Positions 17,032 through 28,300 of a DNA stretch of 64,000 bases are shown here, piece after piece. This stretch comes from Phocaeicola_A sp036804505. GTDB lineage: Bacteria; Bacteroidota; Bacteroidia; Bacteroidales; Bacteroidaceae. How positions within the stretch are numbered: position 1 is the stretch's first letter; every line of letters begins with the position of its first letter. The notes beneath the pieces were generated by a model. That model searched no databases, was not told the DNA's origin, and worked only from the letters and a program-made list of their open reading frames with translations. Made by a program: the position numbers and the translations under genes. The DNA lies in the NCBI GenBank assembly GCA_036804505.1, contig DAIRSI010000019.1:1-64000 (forward strand), given 5' to 3'.

Positions 17032-19530
17032 ATGACCATATATCCTCAGAATTTTGAACAGAAAATAGGCTTTGATGCCATTCGTCAGCTTCTCAAAGAC
17101 AAGTGCTTAAGTACGCTTGGGAAAGAGAAGGTGGACGAAATAGCTTTTTCCGACTCATTTGAAACGATCGACCGCCAATTGAATGAAACGGTTGAATTTG
17201 TTCGCATCATCACCGAGGAGGATAGTTTTCCCGATCAATTTTTCTTTGATGTTCGCCCTTCGTTGAAGAGAATCCGGATAGAACGGACTTATCTTGATGA
17301 ACAGGAACTTTTCGATTTTCGACGTTCGCTCGATACTATCAATGCCATAGTCAGTTTCTTTCAGCACACAGATGATGAAGAAAACTCGCCTTATCCCAAT
17401 TTGCAAGCTTTGGCGGGTGATATCATGGCTTATCCCAAACTGTTGCAACGGATAGATGCTATTCTGGATAAATACGGAAAAGTAAAGGATAATGCGTCAT
17501 CTGAATTACTACGTATCCGCAGGGAACTGACCTCTGTAACCAATGGTATATCTCGAAGTTTGAACAGTATTCTTCGGATAGCCCAGAGCGAAGGTTATGT
17601 GGATAAGGATGTGACACCTACCATGCGTGACGGACGTCTGGTCATCCCGGTTGCTCCGGGACTGAAAAGAAAAATAAAGGGCATCGTTCACGATGAGTCG
17701 GCAACGGGGAAGACTGTTTTCATAGAACCGGCCGAAGTGGTTGAAGCAAACAACCGTATTCGTGAACTGGAAGGAGAGGAGCGAAGGGAAATCATTCGTA
17801 TTCTGATTGAATTCTCGGATTTGGTTCGTCCAAATGTTCCTCAGATTCTTGAGTCTTATGAGTTCCTGGCAAAAGTGGATTGCATCCGCGGGAAAGCTTA
17901 TTTTTCATTACAGATCAAAGCTTTGAAACCTATCATAGAAAACAAGCCTCTGCTGGATTGGGGTACAGCCATTCATCCCTTGCTGCAACTTTCACTTGAG
18001 AAGCACGGAAAGAAAGTGGTACCGCTGGACATTCAGTTAGACGAGAAACGTCGTATTCTGCTTATCTCCGGTCCGAATGCAGGCGGTAAGTCTGTTTGCC
18101 TGAAGACGGTAGGTTTGCTGCAATATATGTGGCAGTGCGGTTTGCTTGTGCCGATGCATGAACGGAGTAAAGTGGGTATTTTCAGTGGTATCTTCATTGA
18201 TATTGGTGATGAGCAAAGCATTGAAGATGATTTGAGTACTTATTCCAGCCATCTGCTGAACATGAAGATCATGATGAAGCAGTGCAGCGAGAAATCTCTG
18301 ATACTCATCGATGAATTCGGTGGAGGTACCGAGCCGCAGATAGGAGGTGCTTTGGCTGAGGCAATGCTGATACGCTTCAACGAAAGGAAAACGTTCGGGG
18401 TGATTACCACTCATTACCAGAACCTGAAGCATTTCGCTGAAGACCATGAAGGTGTGGTAAATGGAGCCATGCTCTATGACCGCCATTTGATGCAGGCTCT
18501 CTTTCAATTGCAGATAGGTAATCCCGGTAGTTCCTTTGCTGTGGAAATAGCTCGTAAAATAGGCATTCCGGAGGATGTCATTGCTGATGCTTCGGATTTG
18601 GTGGGAAGCGAGTATATCAATGCTGACAAGTATTTGCAAGACATTGTGCGTGACAAGCGTTATTGGGAAGGTAAACGACAGACCATCCGTCAGCGTGAAA
18701 AGCAGATGGAAGATACCATTGCCAAATATGAGTCGGAAATAACCGAGTTGGAGAAGTCACGTAAAGAGATTTTGAAGAAGGCAAAGGAGGAAGCCGAAAA
18801 CATTCTTCAAGAATCTAATGCCCGTGTGGAACGAACCATTCGGGAAATAAAGGAAGCACAGGCGGAAAAAGACAAGACCAAAGCAGTCCGTCAGGAATTG
18901 GCGGATTTCCGGAAGACTCTTGAGAATATGGAAAAGACTAAGGCCGACGAACGCATCGCTTTGAAAATGGAAAAGCTGAAGGAAAAGCAGAATCGCAAAA
19001 AGGAGAAAAAAGAGAAAGCCAAGGATTCCATTGCTCCGCAGCCTGTCAAGAAGGAATCTTTACAGATAGTAACCGGTGATACGGTTCGGATAAAAGGACA
19101 ACGTGAAGTTGGAAAGGTTTCCGAAATCAGCAAAACAAATGCCGTTGTCATCTTCGGAGTCATGAAGATGAATGTGAAGCCGGCTCTGCTGGAACGCGCT
19201 CAGGAGCCTGTGAAAAATGATATTTCAAAGAAATCATCTTTCGTAAGCGTTCAGACACGTGAACAAATCGATGAAAAGAAACTCGCGTTCAGACAGGATA
19301 TTGACGTGAGAGGAATGCGAGGTGATGAAGCTTTGCAGGCTGTCACTTATTTCATTGACGATGCAGTTCTTCTGGGAGTGAAACGTGTACGTATCCTCCA
19401 TGGTACAGGCACAGGTATTCTTCGCACACTGATTCGCCAGTATCTACAGACGGCTCCCGGCGTGAAACATTTTCAGGATGAACACGTCCAGTTTGGTGGA
19501 GCGGGAATTACCGTTGTAGATCTGTTGTAA
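17032..19530 (+). CDS. mutS2: Endonuclease MutS2
   Basis: An 832-residue cytoplasmic ATPase. The MutS core/lever region covers about 1-310. The ABC-type ATPase has Walker A GPNAGGKS (about 334-341), IDEFGGGTEP Walker B and signature, and an ITTHYQ switch His. A long coiled coil (about 520-650) and a C-terminal Smr nuclease domain with DVRGMRGDEA and HGTGTGILR follow. MutS2 acts on branched DNA or collided ribosomes in other bacteria instead of mismatch repair. The start at 17032 (MTIYPQNFEQK) matches homologues I recall. It is convergent with the sugar kinase, 9 bases apart. Confidence 0.95.
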   Translation: MTIYPQNFEQKIGFDAIRQLLKDKCLSTLGKEKVDEIAFSDSFETIDRQLNETVEFVRIITEEDSFPDQFFFDVRPSLKRIRIERTYLDEQELFDFRRSLDTINAIVSFFQHTDDEENSPYPNLQALAGDIMAYPKLLQRIDAILDKYGKVKDNASSELLRIRRELTSVTNGISRSLNSILRIAQSEGYVDKDVTPTMRDGRLVIPVAPGLKRKIKGIVHDESATGKTVFIEPAEVVEANNRIRELEGEERREIIRILIEFSDLVRPNVPQILESYEFLAKVDCIRGKAYFSLQIKALKPIIENKPLLDWGTAIHPLLQLSLEKHGKKVVPLDIQLDEKRRILLISGPNAGGKSVCLKTVGLLQYMWQCGLLVPMHERSKVGIFSGIFIDIGDEQSIEDDLSTYSSHLLNMKIMMKQCSEKSLILIDEFGGGTEPQIGGALAEAMLIRFNERKTFGVITTHYQNLKHFAEDHEGVVNGAMLYDRHLMQALFQLQIGNPGSSFAVEIARKIGIPEDVIADASDLVGSEYINADKYLQDIVRDKRYWEGKRQTIRQREKQMEDTIAKYESEITELEKSRKEILKKAKEEAENILQESNARVERTIREIKEAQAEKDKTKAVRQELADFRKTLENMEKTKADERIALKMEKLKEKQNRKKEKKEKAKDSIAPQPVKKESLQIVTGDTVRIKGQREVGKVSEISKTNAVVIFGVMKMNVKPALLERAQEPVKNDISKKSSFVSVQTREQIDEKKLAFRQDIDVRGMRGDEALQAVTYFIDDAVLLGVKRVRILHGTGTGILRTLIRQYLQTAPGVKHFQDEHVQFGGAGITVVDLL

Positions 19531-19539
19531 TCTATATTC

Positions 19540-20427
19540 TTATTTTACACTGTCTATAAGTTCTTGCGTCAGGCGAGGCATTGCACCATTGCGTGTGCAA
19601 ACAAAGGCACTGACTTTCACTGCTAACTCATGAGCTTCATGTACCGACTTTCCTCTCAATATCGCAGCGCAGAATGAACCTGTGAAGGAATCACCAGCTC
19701 CGACCGTGTCGGCAACTTCCACCTTGGGGGTATCTACGAATGACATGCAGCCGGGGGTGAACACATAGCTTCCGTTCACGCCACACGTAAGAATTAACAT
19801 CTTCAATTTGTATTTGCCGATAAGCAACCAGCACTTGTCTTTGAGGTCGATACCCGGATAGCCAAACAGACGACTGATGATAACCAATTCCTCATCATTG
19901 ATTTTCAAAACGTTGCAACGCTTCATCGATTCACAGATATTCTCCTTGTTGTAGAATGATTGGCGCAGGTTGATATCAAAAATCTTCAGACGGTTACCAT
20001 CGTCGGGTATGGTATCGAGAAATTTGTGAATGGTCTCTCGAGATATCACACTGCGCTGAGCCAGCGAACCGAAACAAACGGCTTGTGTTTCTTTTGCCAA
20101 CTCTTCCAGTTCCTGAGTGTAAGGGATGTTATCCCATGCCACACCTTCTTTGATGTCGTAGTCGGGTACACCGTTGGTATCGAGGGTCACTTGCACCGTA
20201 CCTGTGGGGTAGGGTATTTGTGGTATCATCAGATTCAGGCCTTTTGAGGTGAGGTTTCTGATTGTTTCATCACCCAGTTCATCGTTTCCAACTGCGCTGA
20301 CCACGCAACTGTTCAGTCCAAACTGCGATGCATGATAGGCAAAGTTTGCTGGCGCGCCACCTATCTTTTTCCCGTCGGGCAGAATGTCCCATAAGGCTTC
20401 GCCCATTCCTACTACAATGTTCTTCAT
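19540..20427 (-). CDS. PfkB-family sugar kinase, probable fructokinase
   Basis: A 295-residue ribokinase/PfkB-fold kinase. The N-terminal GEALWDILPDGKKIGGAPANFAYH is the substrate-binding Gly-Gly motif. The C-terminal DTVGAGDSFTGSF carries the anion hole and catalytic Asp. As the last gene of a locus with a fructan hydrolase and a sugar permease, it most likely phosphorylates fructose released by GH32. It is 30 bases downstream of the transporter gene. The sugar assignment is inferred from context. Confidence 0.88.
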   Translation of the reverse strand: MKNIVVGMGEALWDILPDGKKIGGAPANFAYHASQFGLNSCVVSAVGNDELGDETIRNLTSKGLNLMIPQIPYPTGTVQVTLDTNGVPDYDIKEGVAWDNIPYTQELEELAKETQAVCFGSLAQRSVISRETIHKFLDTIPDDGNRLKIFDINLRQSFYNKENICESMKRCNVLKINDEELVIISRLFGYPGIDLKDKCWLLIGKYKLKMLILTCGVNGSYVFTPGCMSFVDTPKVEVADTVGAGDSFTGSFCAAILRGKSVHEAHELAVKVSAFVCTRNGAMPRLTQELIDSVK

Positions 20428-20457
20428 AATTTTTTAAAGTTATTCAGTTTATAATTT

Positions 20458-21624
20458 TTATTTTTTTAGTTTGATTGCATATCCGATAAGGTAAATTACT
20501 CCAATTGTCATGATAGCAACAGCACCCGTCTGACTGCCTGCCGCATCACTGGCATATCCCATAGCCAATGGAAAGAGTGTTCCTCCGAAGAGACCCATAA
20601 TCATCAGTCCGGAGACTTCGTTTTTCTTGTTGGGCATGGCGATGAGTGCTTCAGAGAATGCCATCGAAAATACATTGCTGTTTCCATAGCCAACGAGCGC
20701 TATTGCCGCATAGATGATAAAGCGTGAGCTGAAAGCCAACATGCCAATCATCGAAAGCAACATCAGACCGACGCTGATGAACATGAAATTTTTTGTATTG
20801 AGTTTCTGTAAAATAACGGAACCCGTGAGGCATCCGATGGTACGGAAAATGAAATAAAGACTAGTAGCTGATGCTGCTTCACCAAGTGTAAAACCAAGCC
20901 TTTCTTGTAATATTTTCGGGGCTGTGGTATTGGTACCAACATCGATTCCTACATGGCACATGATAGCAAGGAAACACAACAGAATGAAGGGATTGCGCAA
21001 TAATGCAAAGCATTCAACGAATCCCGAAACTCGACCATCGTTTTTTTCTTCTTCTATGTTTGTTGAGTTCAACCACAAAATGGCAATTACAGCAATGACA
21101 GCATAAATAGGGAAGAGAACACGCCAGCCAAGACCGAAAAACGGCAAAGCTCCGGTGGCTCCCCACAATGCGATGAATGGTGCAAGAAATGAAGCGATGG
21201 CTTTGACGAATTGGCCGAAGGTGAGCGTACTGGCCAGCCGGTCACCTTTGATGATGGTGCTGATGAGCGGGTTGAGTGAAGTCTGCATCAGTGTGTTGCC
21301 GATACCAAGTAGAGAGAAAGAAATAAGCATCACGATGAAACTCTCACCGAAGATAGGTATGAGTAGTGACAAAATAGTTACGGCAATAGATAGTAATACG
21401 GTCTTGCGACGTCCTATTTTGTTCATCAGGAGTCCTGTAGGAACTGAGAATATCAGGAACCAAAAAAACACCAGGGAAGGGAAGAGGTTAGCTTGTGCAT
21501 CAGCCAGACCAAGGTCTTGTTTCACAAAGTTGGATGCGATGCCGACCAGATCGACAAATCCCATCGTGAAAAAACATAACATGACAGGCAAAAGTGCCTT
21601 TATATTGGATTTTGGGTTATTCAT
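20458..21624 (-). CDS. MFS sugar permease (FucP/glucose-galactose-type), probable fructose importer
   Basis: A 388-residue inner-membrane protein with 12 predicted helices. FVKQDLGLADAQANLFPSLVFFWFL and the loop MNKIGRRK between helices 2 and 3 are typical of the FucP-like sugar:proton symporter group. It lies between the GH32 gene (20 bases) and the kinase gene (30 bases) in the fructan operon. It most likely moves monomeric fructose from periplasm to cytoplasm. Confidence 0.87.
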   Translation of the reverse strand: MNNPKSNIKALLPVMLCFFTMGFVDLVGIASNFVKQDLGLADAQANLFPSLVFFWFLIFSVPTGLLMNKIGRRKTVLLSIAVTILSLLIPIFGESFIVMLISFSLLGIGNTLMQTSLNPLISTIIKGDRLASTLTFGQFVKAIASFLAPFIALWGATGALPFFGLGWRVLFPIYAVIAVIAILWLNSTNIEEEKNDGRVSGFVECFALLRNPFILLCFLAIMCHVGIDVGTNTTAPKILQERLGFTLGEAASATSLYFIFRTIGCLTGSVILQKLNTKNFMFISVGLMLLSMIGMLAFSSRFIIYAAIALVGYGNSNVFSMAFSEALIAMPNKKNEVSGLMIMGLFGGTLFPLAMGYASDAAGSQTGAVAIMTIGVIYLIGYAIKLKK

Positions 21625-21644
21625 ATCAATGTGTTATTTTATTT

Positions 21645-23453
21645 TTACTTTTTAATTTCCCAGACTTTTAAATCTATCACCTTACTATTTCCTTTTGCAC
21701 GCAATGATATTGTCGTGAAGGGACTGTGAGGGAAGACCAGGTTGGTCATCACGAATCTTCCATCTCCGTCAAAGGCTTCAATGCTGCATCTGTCGACGAA
21801 CAGGCGCAATGCTTGATGATGACTGACGGAAGTAGGAGCTGTGGTCACACATGGGAAGTCGGAGCTGAAATCCACAATACCACTTTTGCGGCGATCCATA
21901 CTGAACGTATGCTTTTCTTCATTATATGTCATTACAACCTTGTCGCCGTCGGCGTTGCTCAATATGATATCTGTGCTGTTGATATCGTCTATATCAACGA
22001 ATATTTCGTATAATCCGTTTGCTTCAGTTGGGAGCTTTTTGGACGTCGTCTTTTCGTTGATGTCGAATGAACCGTATTTTTTTTCTTTACCACGCAGGGC
22101 AATAAGTTCCGGTGAAGGGATGGTGCTGATGTAATATTCACCGTCATCACCTTTGAATAGTTCGATGTCGCGTGGCAGCGAATTGGCACTGCGAAATTGT
22201 TTTGTAGGTACGGCATTGGCATATTGCCAGTTACTCATCCAGGCGATGACTGTGTGTCTGCCTTCAGGTGCGTTGCTCCACGAAACAGTAGCGTAATGAT
22301 CCTTGCCGTAATCCATCCATTTGGTCACACTAGGCAGGGATTCGCATTTGAATTGCTTCCCGTCGAAATCTCCGACAAAATATTGTGTGGCGCTACCTCC
22401 GAAGAGACCACCCGGATTGAGGTTCACAAGGAGTACCCATTTCTTTTCATTGGTGCCGCGTACAGGCAATTCCATTAAATCAGGGCATTCCCATACGCCG
22501 TTCTGTGCGCCGTAGCCTTGTCCAAATGTACCTTCTTTCTTCCAATGTATGAGGTCTGATGACGAATAGAACCAGTCTTGATGTTCCAAAGCATCCGCCA
22601 TGACAAGATTCCATTTTCCTATATGGTCATTCCAGATGACCTTGTCGTCACGGCATTCTTTGTCGCTTGTAATAATCGGATTGTCTGCATATTTCGAAAA
22701 AGTCATTCCGTTGTCAGTACTATAGGACAGACTCTGACGCTGTGTGGATGATGCGGATGTGTAGATGGCTACGATGGCGTTTTGCCCGAAGCCTGCCGTA
22801 TTATCTTTATCAACCACTGCACTACCGCTGAATATTGTGCCGAGACCGTCCGGTTCGATTGCCACTGGTTGATGTTGCCAGTGAATAAGGTCATGGCTAG
22901 TGCTGTGACCCCAATTCATATTGCCCCATACGGAGGCGTAAGGGTTGTGTTGGAAATAGAGATGATATATACCGTCTTTGTAAAACATACCGTTGGGATC
23001 GTTCATCCATCCGTAAATAGGGGCGTGGTGGAAGGCCGGACGATACTTCTCCACGTTGGTGGAATCGAAAGTATTGCACTGTTTGATTTCCTTCCAGCAC
23101 ACATCCTCGCGTGGGTCACGCACATTTGTACGATCGTTACCCGTGCTGATATCCAATACAATCGTCTTACCTTTATATCTTTTTAAATCGAATGGTACGT
23201 AATAGTCTATTTTGCTTTGAGCCAGACGTACATTAATCTGTTGGTCGATATAACTGCCAAGCAGTACATTGATATGTGTCTCAGGAGCCTGTTCCTCTAC
23301 AGGCATGAGGAGATATCGGCTGTTGGCTTTCACTTTCACTAAGGTATTATTGGTACCCAAGTAGTTCGTTTGCAAGCCGTCTTGTTGGGCAAAGGCCGGA
23401 CTACATAATGTAATAACCATTAGAAGGGTCAACATTAAATTACTTTTCATCAT
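21645..23453 (-). CDS. Glycoside hydrolase family 32 (exo-fructanase), periplasmic
   Basis: A 602-residue fructan hydrolase. The signal peptide ends near AFAQ (residue 23), with no lipobox, so periplasmic. An N-terminal beta region (about 25-125, DUF4980-like) precedes the five-bladed propeller. Asp152 in WMNDPNG is the nucleophile and Glu322 in WECPDL the acid/base. The third conserved block reads Arg268-Asp269-Asp270 where RDP is usual. A GH32 C-terminal beta-sandwich follows. It probably releases fructose from imported fructo-oligosaccharides. It is the only GH32 here, and no surface endo-acting enzyme accompanies it. Confidence 0.93.
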   Translation of the reverse strand: MMKSNLMLTLLMVITLCSPAFAQQDGLQTNYLGTNNTLVKVKANSRYLLMPVEEQAPETHINVLLGSYIDQQINVRLAQSKIDYYVPFDLKRYKGKTIVLDISTGNDRTNVRDPREDVCWKEIKQCNTFDSTNVEKYRPAFHHAPIYGWMNDPNGMFYKDGIYHLYFQHNPYASVWGNMNWGHSTSHDLIHWQHQPVAIEPDGLGTIFSGSAVVDKDNTAGFGQNAIVAIYTSASSTQRQSLSYSTDNGMTFSKYADNPIITSDKECRDDKVIWNDHIGKWNLVMADALEHQDWFYSSSDLIHWKKEGTFGQGYGAQNGVWECPDLMELPVRGTNEKKWVLLVNLNPGGLFGGSATQYFVGDFDGKQFKCESLPSVTKWMDYGKDHYATVSWSNAPEGRHTVIAWMSNWQYANAVPTKQFRSANSLPRDIELFKGDDGEYYISTIPSPELIALRGKEKKYGSFDINEKTTSKKLPTEANGLYEIFVDIDDINSTDIILSNADGDKVVMTYNEEKHTFSMDRRKSGIVDFSSDFPCVTTAPTSVSHHQALRLFVDRCSIEAFDGDGRFVMTNLVFPHSPFTTISLRAKGNSKVIDLKVWEIKK

Positions 23454-23529
23454 GGCGAATTGTTTATTTAGATACTGCTAAGTAATAAAAAATATTCGAT
23501 TTCTCTGTCATACAGATAGATGATTATCT

Positions 23530-25314
23530 TTATTTAAATGAAGCATAACCTGGATTCTGTACATAGAGTCCGCCGGAGAAACCATACTGATTGTTGGGTA
23601 TGGCAAGATATTCGTCTTTGCCTTTGGTGAATTTGGAGTTAGCATAATAAATGCGTTTGCTCTTCTCTGCATTCAGGTATTTGTTCATTACCTGGTCCGC
23701 AATACCCCATCGAACCAAATCGAAGAAGCGTTCTCCCTCCATAGCCGTTTCCAGTCTCATTTCCGTGCGCAATGCTTTGCGAGCATAATCTTGTGTCCAG
23801 TTGTCGGCCGTGTAGAGGCTGATGGAATAGTTTGCAGCATTCTTGTTGCGATCTGTAAAATCCTTGACATAACTGCTGTTTTTGGCACGTTCGCGAACTT
23901 GGTTTATCAGAGTACGGGCTGCAGTCAGGTCATTGCCTATTTCGATAAGGGCTTCAGCTTTCCATAGCAGCACATCTGCATAGCGGATAATCTGCCAGTT
24001 CATTTCGCTTGCACCCCAAGGCCATCCCTGTATCATGTCGGGACTTTCGGGTGAAACCCAGAAACGTTTCGTACAGTTGTAGCCGTAAGTTCCCTTGTCG
24101 CGAACCCATCCGTTGCAGGCTGTTTTGGTGTAGGTCTTCCATGAAATGTTCGGACGACCGATGACAAAATCGAGACGTGGGTCCACATTCGGACTGGTAT
24201 TCGCAAGTGTGTATGTATTGTTACCGTTGTCGGTTACCTTGCTATAGTCGGTTTTTGATTGGTAATCAAAATCGGGAAGTCCATTGGCGTCGGTCTGGTA
24301 GGCATTGATGAGGTCTTGGCTTGGCAGGAAAAATCCATCACCACCGTAAGGGCTGCCACCAGCAGGTGAATTAAGCAGGTTACTCCAGTTGATTCGGCCG
24401 CCATTCACTGTACCGTCGTTGGATGAGTATTGGATGGCGAATACCGATTCTTTTCCATTTTCATTGGCAATAAGATCGAGACCTTGGAAGTCACTTAGCA
24501 GTCCAAACTTACCGCTATTGATAAGTTTGTCACACAAAGTTACAACTTCTTGCATCAAAGTCTTGTCCACTGAAGTCACGGCATTTGTTGACGGATCTTG
24601 CTTATAAGCTTGATAGAGCTTGATTTTAGCTGCATAAGCATAAGCGATATATTTGTTTACACGACCTATTTCTGTCTGAGTTTCGGGCAGCACTTCTGCT
24701 GCACTGAGCATTTCTTGTGCCAGTTTGCCGAGAATCTCGTCACGGGTGTACTGGTCGTTTCTTATTGTCAAATAACCGTCGTTGCTTGCTACAGTCTCGT
24801 CGAAATAAGGAATTTTATTGAACAGGCGGCTCAATTCGAAATAGAAATGAGCACGGAGTACCTTCATTTCAGCTATGCGTATCTGTCGGTTCTCTATTTG
24901 GTTATCGGTGGCATTGTCAAGTACGCGCAGAGCTGAGTTGCAACGCTGTACACTGCAATAGAGATGGTACCATTTGGTGTCTATGTTGCCATTGCTTCCA
25001 TCCACGTCAAATGTTTCCATTTTGTGTACTTCATTCACGTCTCCTACACCGCCTCCACCTTTATAAGCGTCATCAGATCGAACTTCGCCGTAGCTCCAAT
25101 TGGTTGTGGGGAAGAAACATACACTGTTGGTTTGTCCTGCCGGTCCGCCGAGTGCTGCATAAGCGGCATTGATCAAAAGATTTGCTCCGTCCACCGATGT
25201 CATGGTCTCGTCGCTTAATGTAGCCTGAGGAGGGTTGTCAAGAAATGTGTCTTCATTGCATCCTGCTGTTATCAAGCTTGCTACACCTGCCAAAAATATA
25301 TATCTTAATTTCAT
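23530..25314 (-). CDS. SusD-like fructan-binding surface lipoprotein
   Basis: A 594-residue RagB/SusD-family lipoprotein; the lipobox ITAGC puts the lipid on Cys19. The helical TPR-like N-terminal half (RIAEMKVLRAHFYFELSRLFNKIPYFDE) and the C-terminal ETAMEGERFFDLVRWG are family hallmarks. It caps the partner SusC and captures oligosaccharide at the cell surface. It starts 36 bases after susC, and GH32 starts 76 bases after it. Fructan specificity is inferred from the operon. Confidence 0.93.
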   Translation of the reverse strand: MKLRYIFLAGVASLITAGCNEDTFLDNPPQATLSDETMTSVDGANLLINAAYAALGGPAGQTNSVCFFPTTNWSYGEVRSDDAYKGGGGVGDVNEVHKMETFDVDGSNGNIDTKWYHLYCSVQRCNSALRVLDNATDNQIENRQIRIAEMKVLRAHFYFELSRLFNKIPYFDETVASNDGYLTIRNDQYTRDEILGKLAQEMLSAAEVLPETQTEIGRVNKYIAYAYAAKIKLYQAYKQDPSTNAVTSVDKTLMQEVVTLCDKLINSGKFGLLSDFQGLDLIANENGKESVFAIQYSSNDGTVNGGRINWSNLLNSPAGGSPYGGDGFFLPSQDLINAYQTDANGLPDFDYQSKTDYSKVTDNGNNTYTLANTSPNVDPRLDFVIGRPNISWKTYTKTACNGWVRDKGTYGYNCTKRFWVSPESPDMIQGWPWGASEMNWQIIRYADVLLWKAEALIEIGNDLTAARTLINQVRERAKNSSYVKDFTDRNKNAANYSISLYTADNWTQDYARKALRTEMRLETAMEGERFFDLVRWGIADQVMNKYLNAEKSKRIYYANSKFTKGKDEYLAIPNNQYGFSGGLYVQNPGYASFK

Positions 25315-25350
25315 GATTCTTATATTTTAATTGTTGTATGATGTTGTTGA

Positions 25351-28300
25351 TTAGAATCCAAGAGATACACCGAATGAGACGGTACGAGGCAATGGATAAA
25401 CAAATCCCAGTCCCTCAGGGTCAGCTCCTGTGTAACTTGTTATTGTGAAGATGTTTTGTGCCTGCATATATACACGTGCGTTATGCAGGCTCAGCTTGTT
25501 GAGTACCGATTGAGGTAATGTATAGCCTAGGGTAAGACTCTTCAGCTTGATATAGCTTCCGTCTTCGATGTAGAATTGCGAACCTTGATTTTCATTGTTG
25601 GTGTTTACCGTGGTCAGTGCAGGTGTATTGCAATTATAGTAACCTGTCGTACCAAAATCTTGGTAAGCTTTCATTGCGTCGAGCAGACGTGTGGAGTGGT
25701 TGCCTGTCCAGCATTGGAACAAGTCAGTGTAATACTTTGAGTTGTTGTAAGCATCTCTGATCATTCCATTGAAGAACAAACTCAGATCAAATCCTTTGTA
25801 TGAACAACTCAGATTAAGGCCTCCAATAAATTTAGGATTATCACTTCCCAGCCATGTGCGGTCATTGGTATTGATTTTTCCGTCACCATTTGCATCTACG
25901 TATTTGATACGTCCTACACCCGGAGCACCGAATTCTACATTGTATTTGCTCTTGTATTCGTCCACTTCGGCTTGTGAATGGAATATACCGTCAGTTTTGT
26001 ATCCGATCCATGAGCCGAAAGGTTGTCCTACTAATGTTTTATCCACACCGTTACCACCGCCATAGGTATAATAAATGTCTTTAGAGAGTCCCGTCACCTT
26101 GTTCTTGTAAAGAGACATATTGAATGAAGCTTCATAGTTGAAATTTTTAATATGATCACGCCAGGTCAGTGTAGCCTCGAATCCCTTGTTCTCCATATCG
26201 CCGCCATTGTACCAGGCATAACCGCCTTCACCGATTACAGCAATATAAGGACGCTCTACAAGCATGTCTTTGGTTTTCTTGTAGAAATAATCCAAAGATA
26301 CATTCAAACGGGAACGAAGGAGTGAAGCATCGATACCTAAGTTTGTCTGTGTAGTGGTTTCCCAAGTCAAATCCGGATTGGTGGATCTCGTTTTGTAAGC
26401 ACCAGCAGCGAGTGTACTTCCATCGCCTGTGAGATTGTAGCTGGCATCTTTCAGACTGACGAGATATTTGTTATAGAATGCATCATTGGCGATTATGTCG
26501 TTACCATTGATACCCCAAGATGCGCGTAATTTTAAATCATCAAGCCATGAAGCCGTGCTTTTCATAAAGTTTTCTTTCGAGATTCTCCATCCTGCAGAGA
26601 AAGAAGGGAATACTTCGGCATTATGGTCTTTGCTTAGACGAGATGATGCGTCGCGGCGTACCGTTCCTGATAGCAGATATTTTTCGTCGTAGCTGTAGTT
26701 CACTTTACTGAAGAATGAGATCATGGAATAATAGCTGGCATTGGCATTCACAGTCTGTCCTGATGTCACTGCATCCAGATAGATATAGTTTTTGTCTTCG
26801 ATGGCCAGATTTGTGCCATAGCCGGATTCTGTTTTATTGGCGTATTTCTTTGATTCGACGCCTGCAAGTGCATTAATGCTGTTTTTGCCGAAGTCGATGC
26901 TATAGTTGGCTGTGTTTGTCCATACCCAGTCGGTTTGGCGAACTTGTGATTGAGTGAGTTTGTTCACTTGGTCGCGAGCCCATTTCGGCTCCCACAACTT
27001 GTTGTTCTCATTGTAGTAATTTATACCGAAGTTAGAGCGTAATATCAATTTCTTGATAGGCTCTATTTCAAGGTAGGTATTGCCGAAGACACGCCAATAT
27101 TCGTGACTGTTGTTCTTTTGATTTTCTTGAAGACGCAGATAGTTTGGAGCATCACCGAGCACGTCACCGATGGCATCGTTATAGTTGCCTTCCGAGTCAT
27201 AGACGGTTTTGGCAGGATGCTGCTTGATTACACCTTCGTTCACTCCACTGTCCTCAAGTGTCTGTGTCCAATAGTTCACTGCAATGTTTTCTCCGACACG
27301 CAGGTGGTTGTTCAGAAATTTATAGTCACTTGCCATTCTCGTGTTGAAACGTTTGAATTCCGTGAACTTTACAAGTCCCTTGTGGTCAAGATAATTCAGA
27401 GTGAGTGATGTGGAACCATTGTCTGTACCTTTGGAAAGGTTTATATTGTAATTTTGCATCCAGGCTGTCTGGTAGATTTCTTTTCGCCAATCGGTGTCTT
27501 GCGCATGCACGAGTACACCGTTCAATCCCATGTAATCTTGCAATTTGGGTGTGCTTCCGTTTCCGTAGACTTCGCTGGAAGGAGTGGCGCCGTTGTTGGC
27601 ATATTTGTAAGCTTGCCAATACACTTCACCCCATTCGTTGGCATTAAGCATGTCGAAACCACATGTGTATTTCTGGGCTGTGAGTGAAGCATCAACAGTT
27701 ACGCGTGTTTCACCTTGTTTGGCACGCTTGGTCGTGATGATGATGACACCGTTGGCAGCCTGCGCACCATAGATGGAGGCTGAGGCAGCATCTTTGAGCA
27801 CCTGAATCGACTCAATGTCGTTGGCGGAAAGTATGGAAGATAGGTTTTCACGTGTCATCACACCGTCGATGACATACAATGGCGAGTTGGCACCGTCGCG
27901 GAACGATGACTTCCCACGTACTAAAGTCGATGTGTTTGTGTTGCCGGGAGTACCATCGGTGGTGATGTTCACACCCGATACACGACTCTGCAGACTGGAA
28001 AGAACGTTGCCTGTGGGTATATCGGCCACATCTTTCATTTTCACAACTGACACGGAACCGGTGAGGTCGGCTTTCTTTTCAGACATGTAACCGGTTACCA
28101 CCACTTCTTTAAGAGTCTGTACATCTTCATGTAGCACCACTTTCATCCCGTTTGATGCTGCCACATTTAGTGTAACGAATCCTATGTACCTGAATTCGAG
28201 CGTAGCACCTGCACGGCTCACTTTAATGGAAAAATTTCCGTCCAAATCAGTAATGACGGCATTTTGGGTACCTTGTTCTCTGACTGTCGCGCCAATGACG

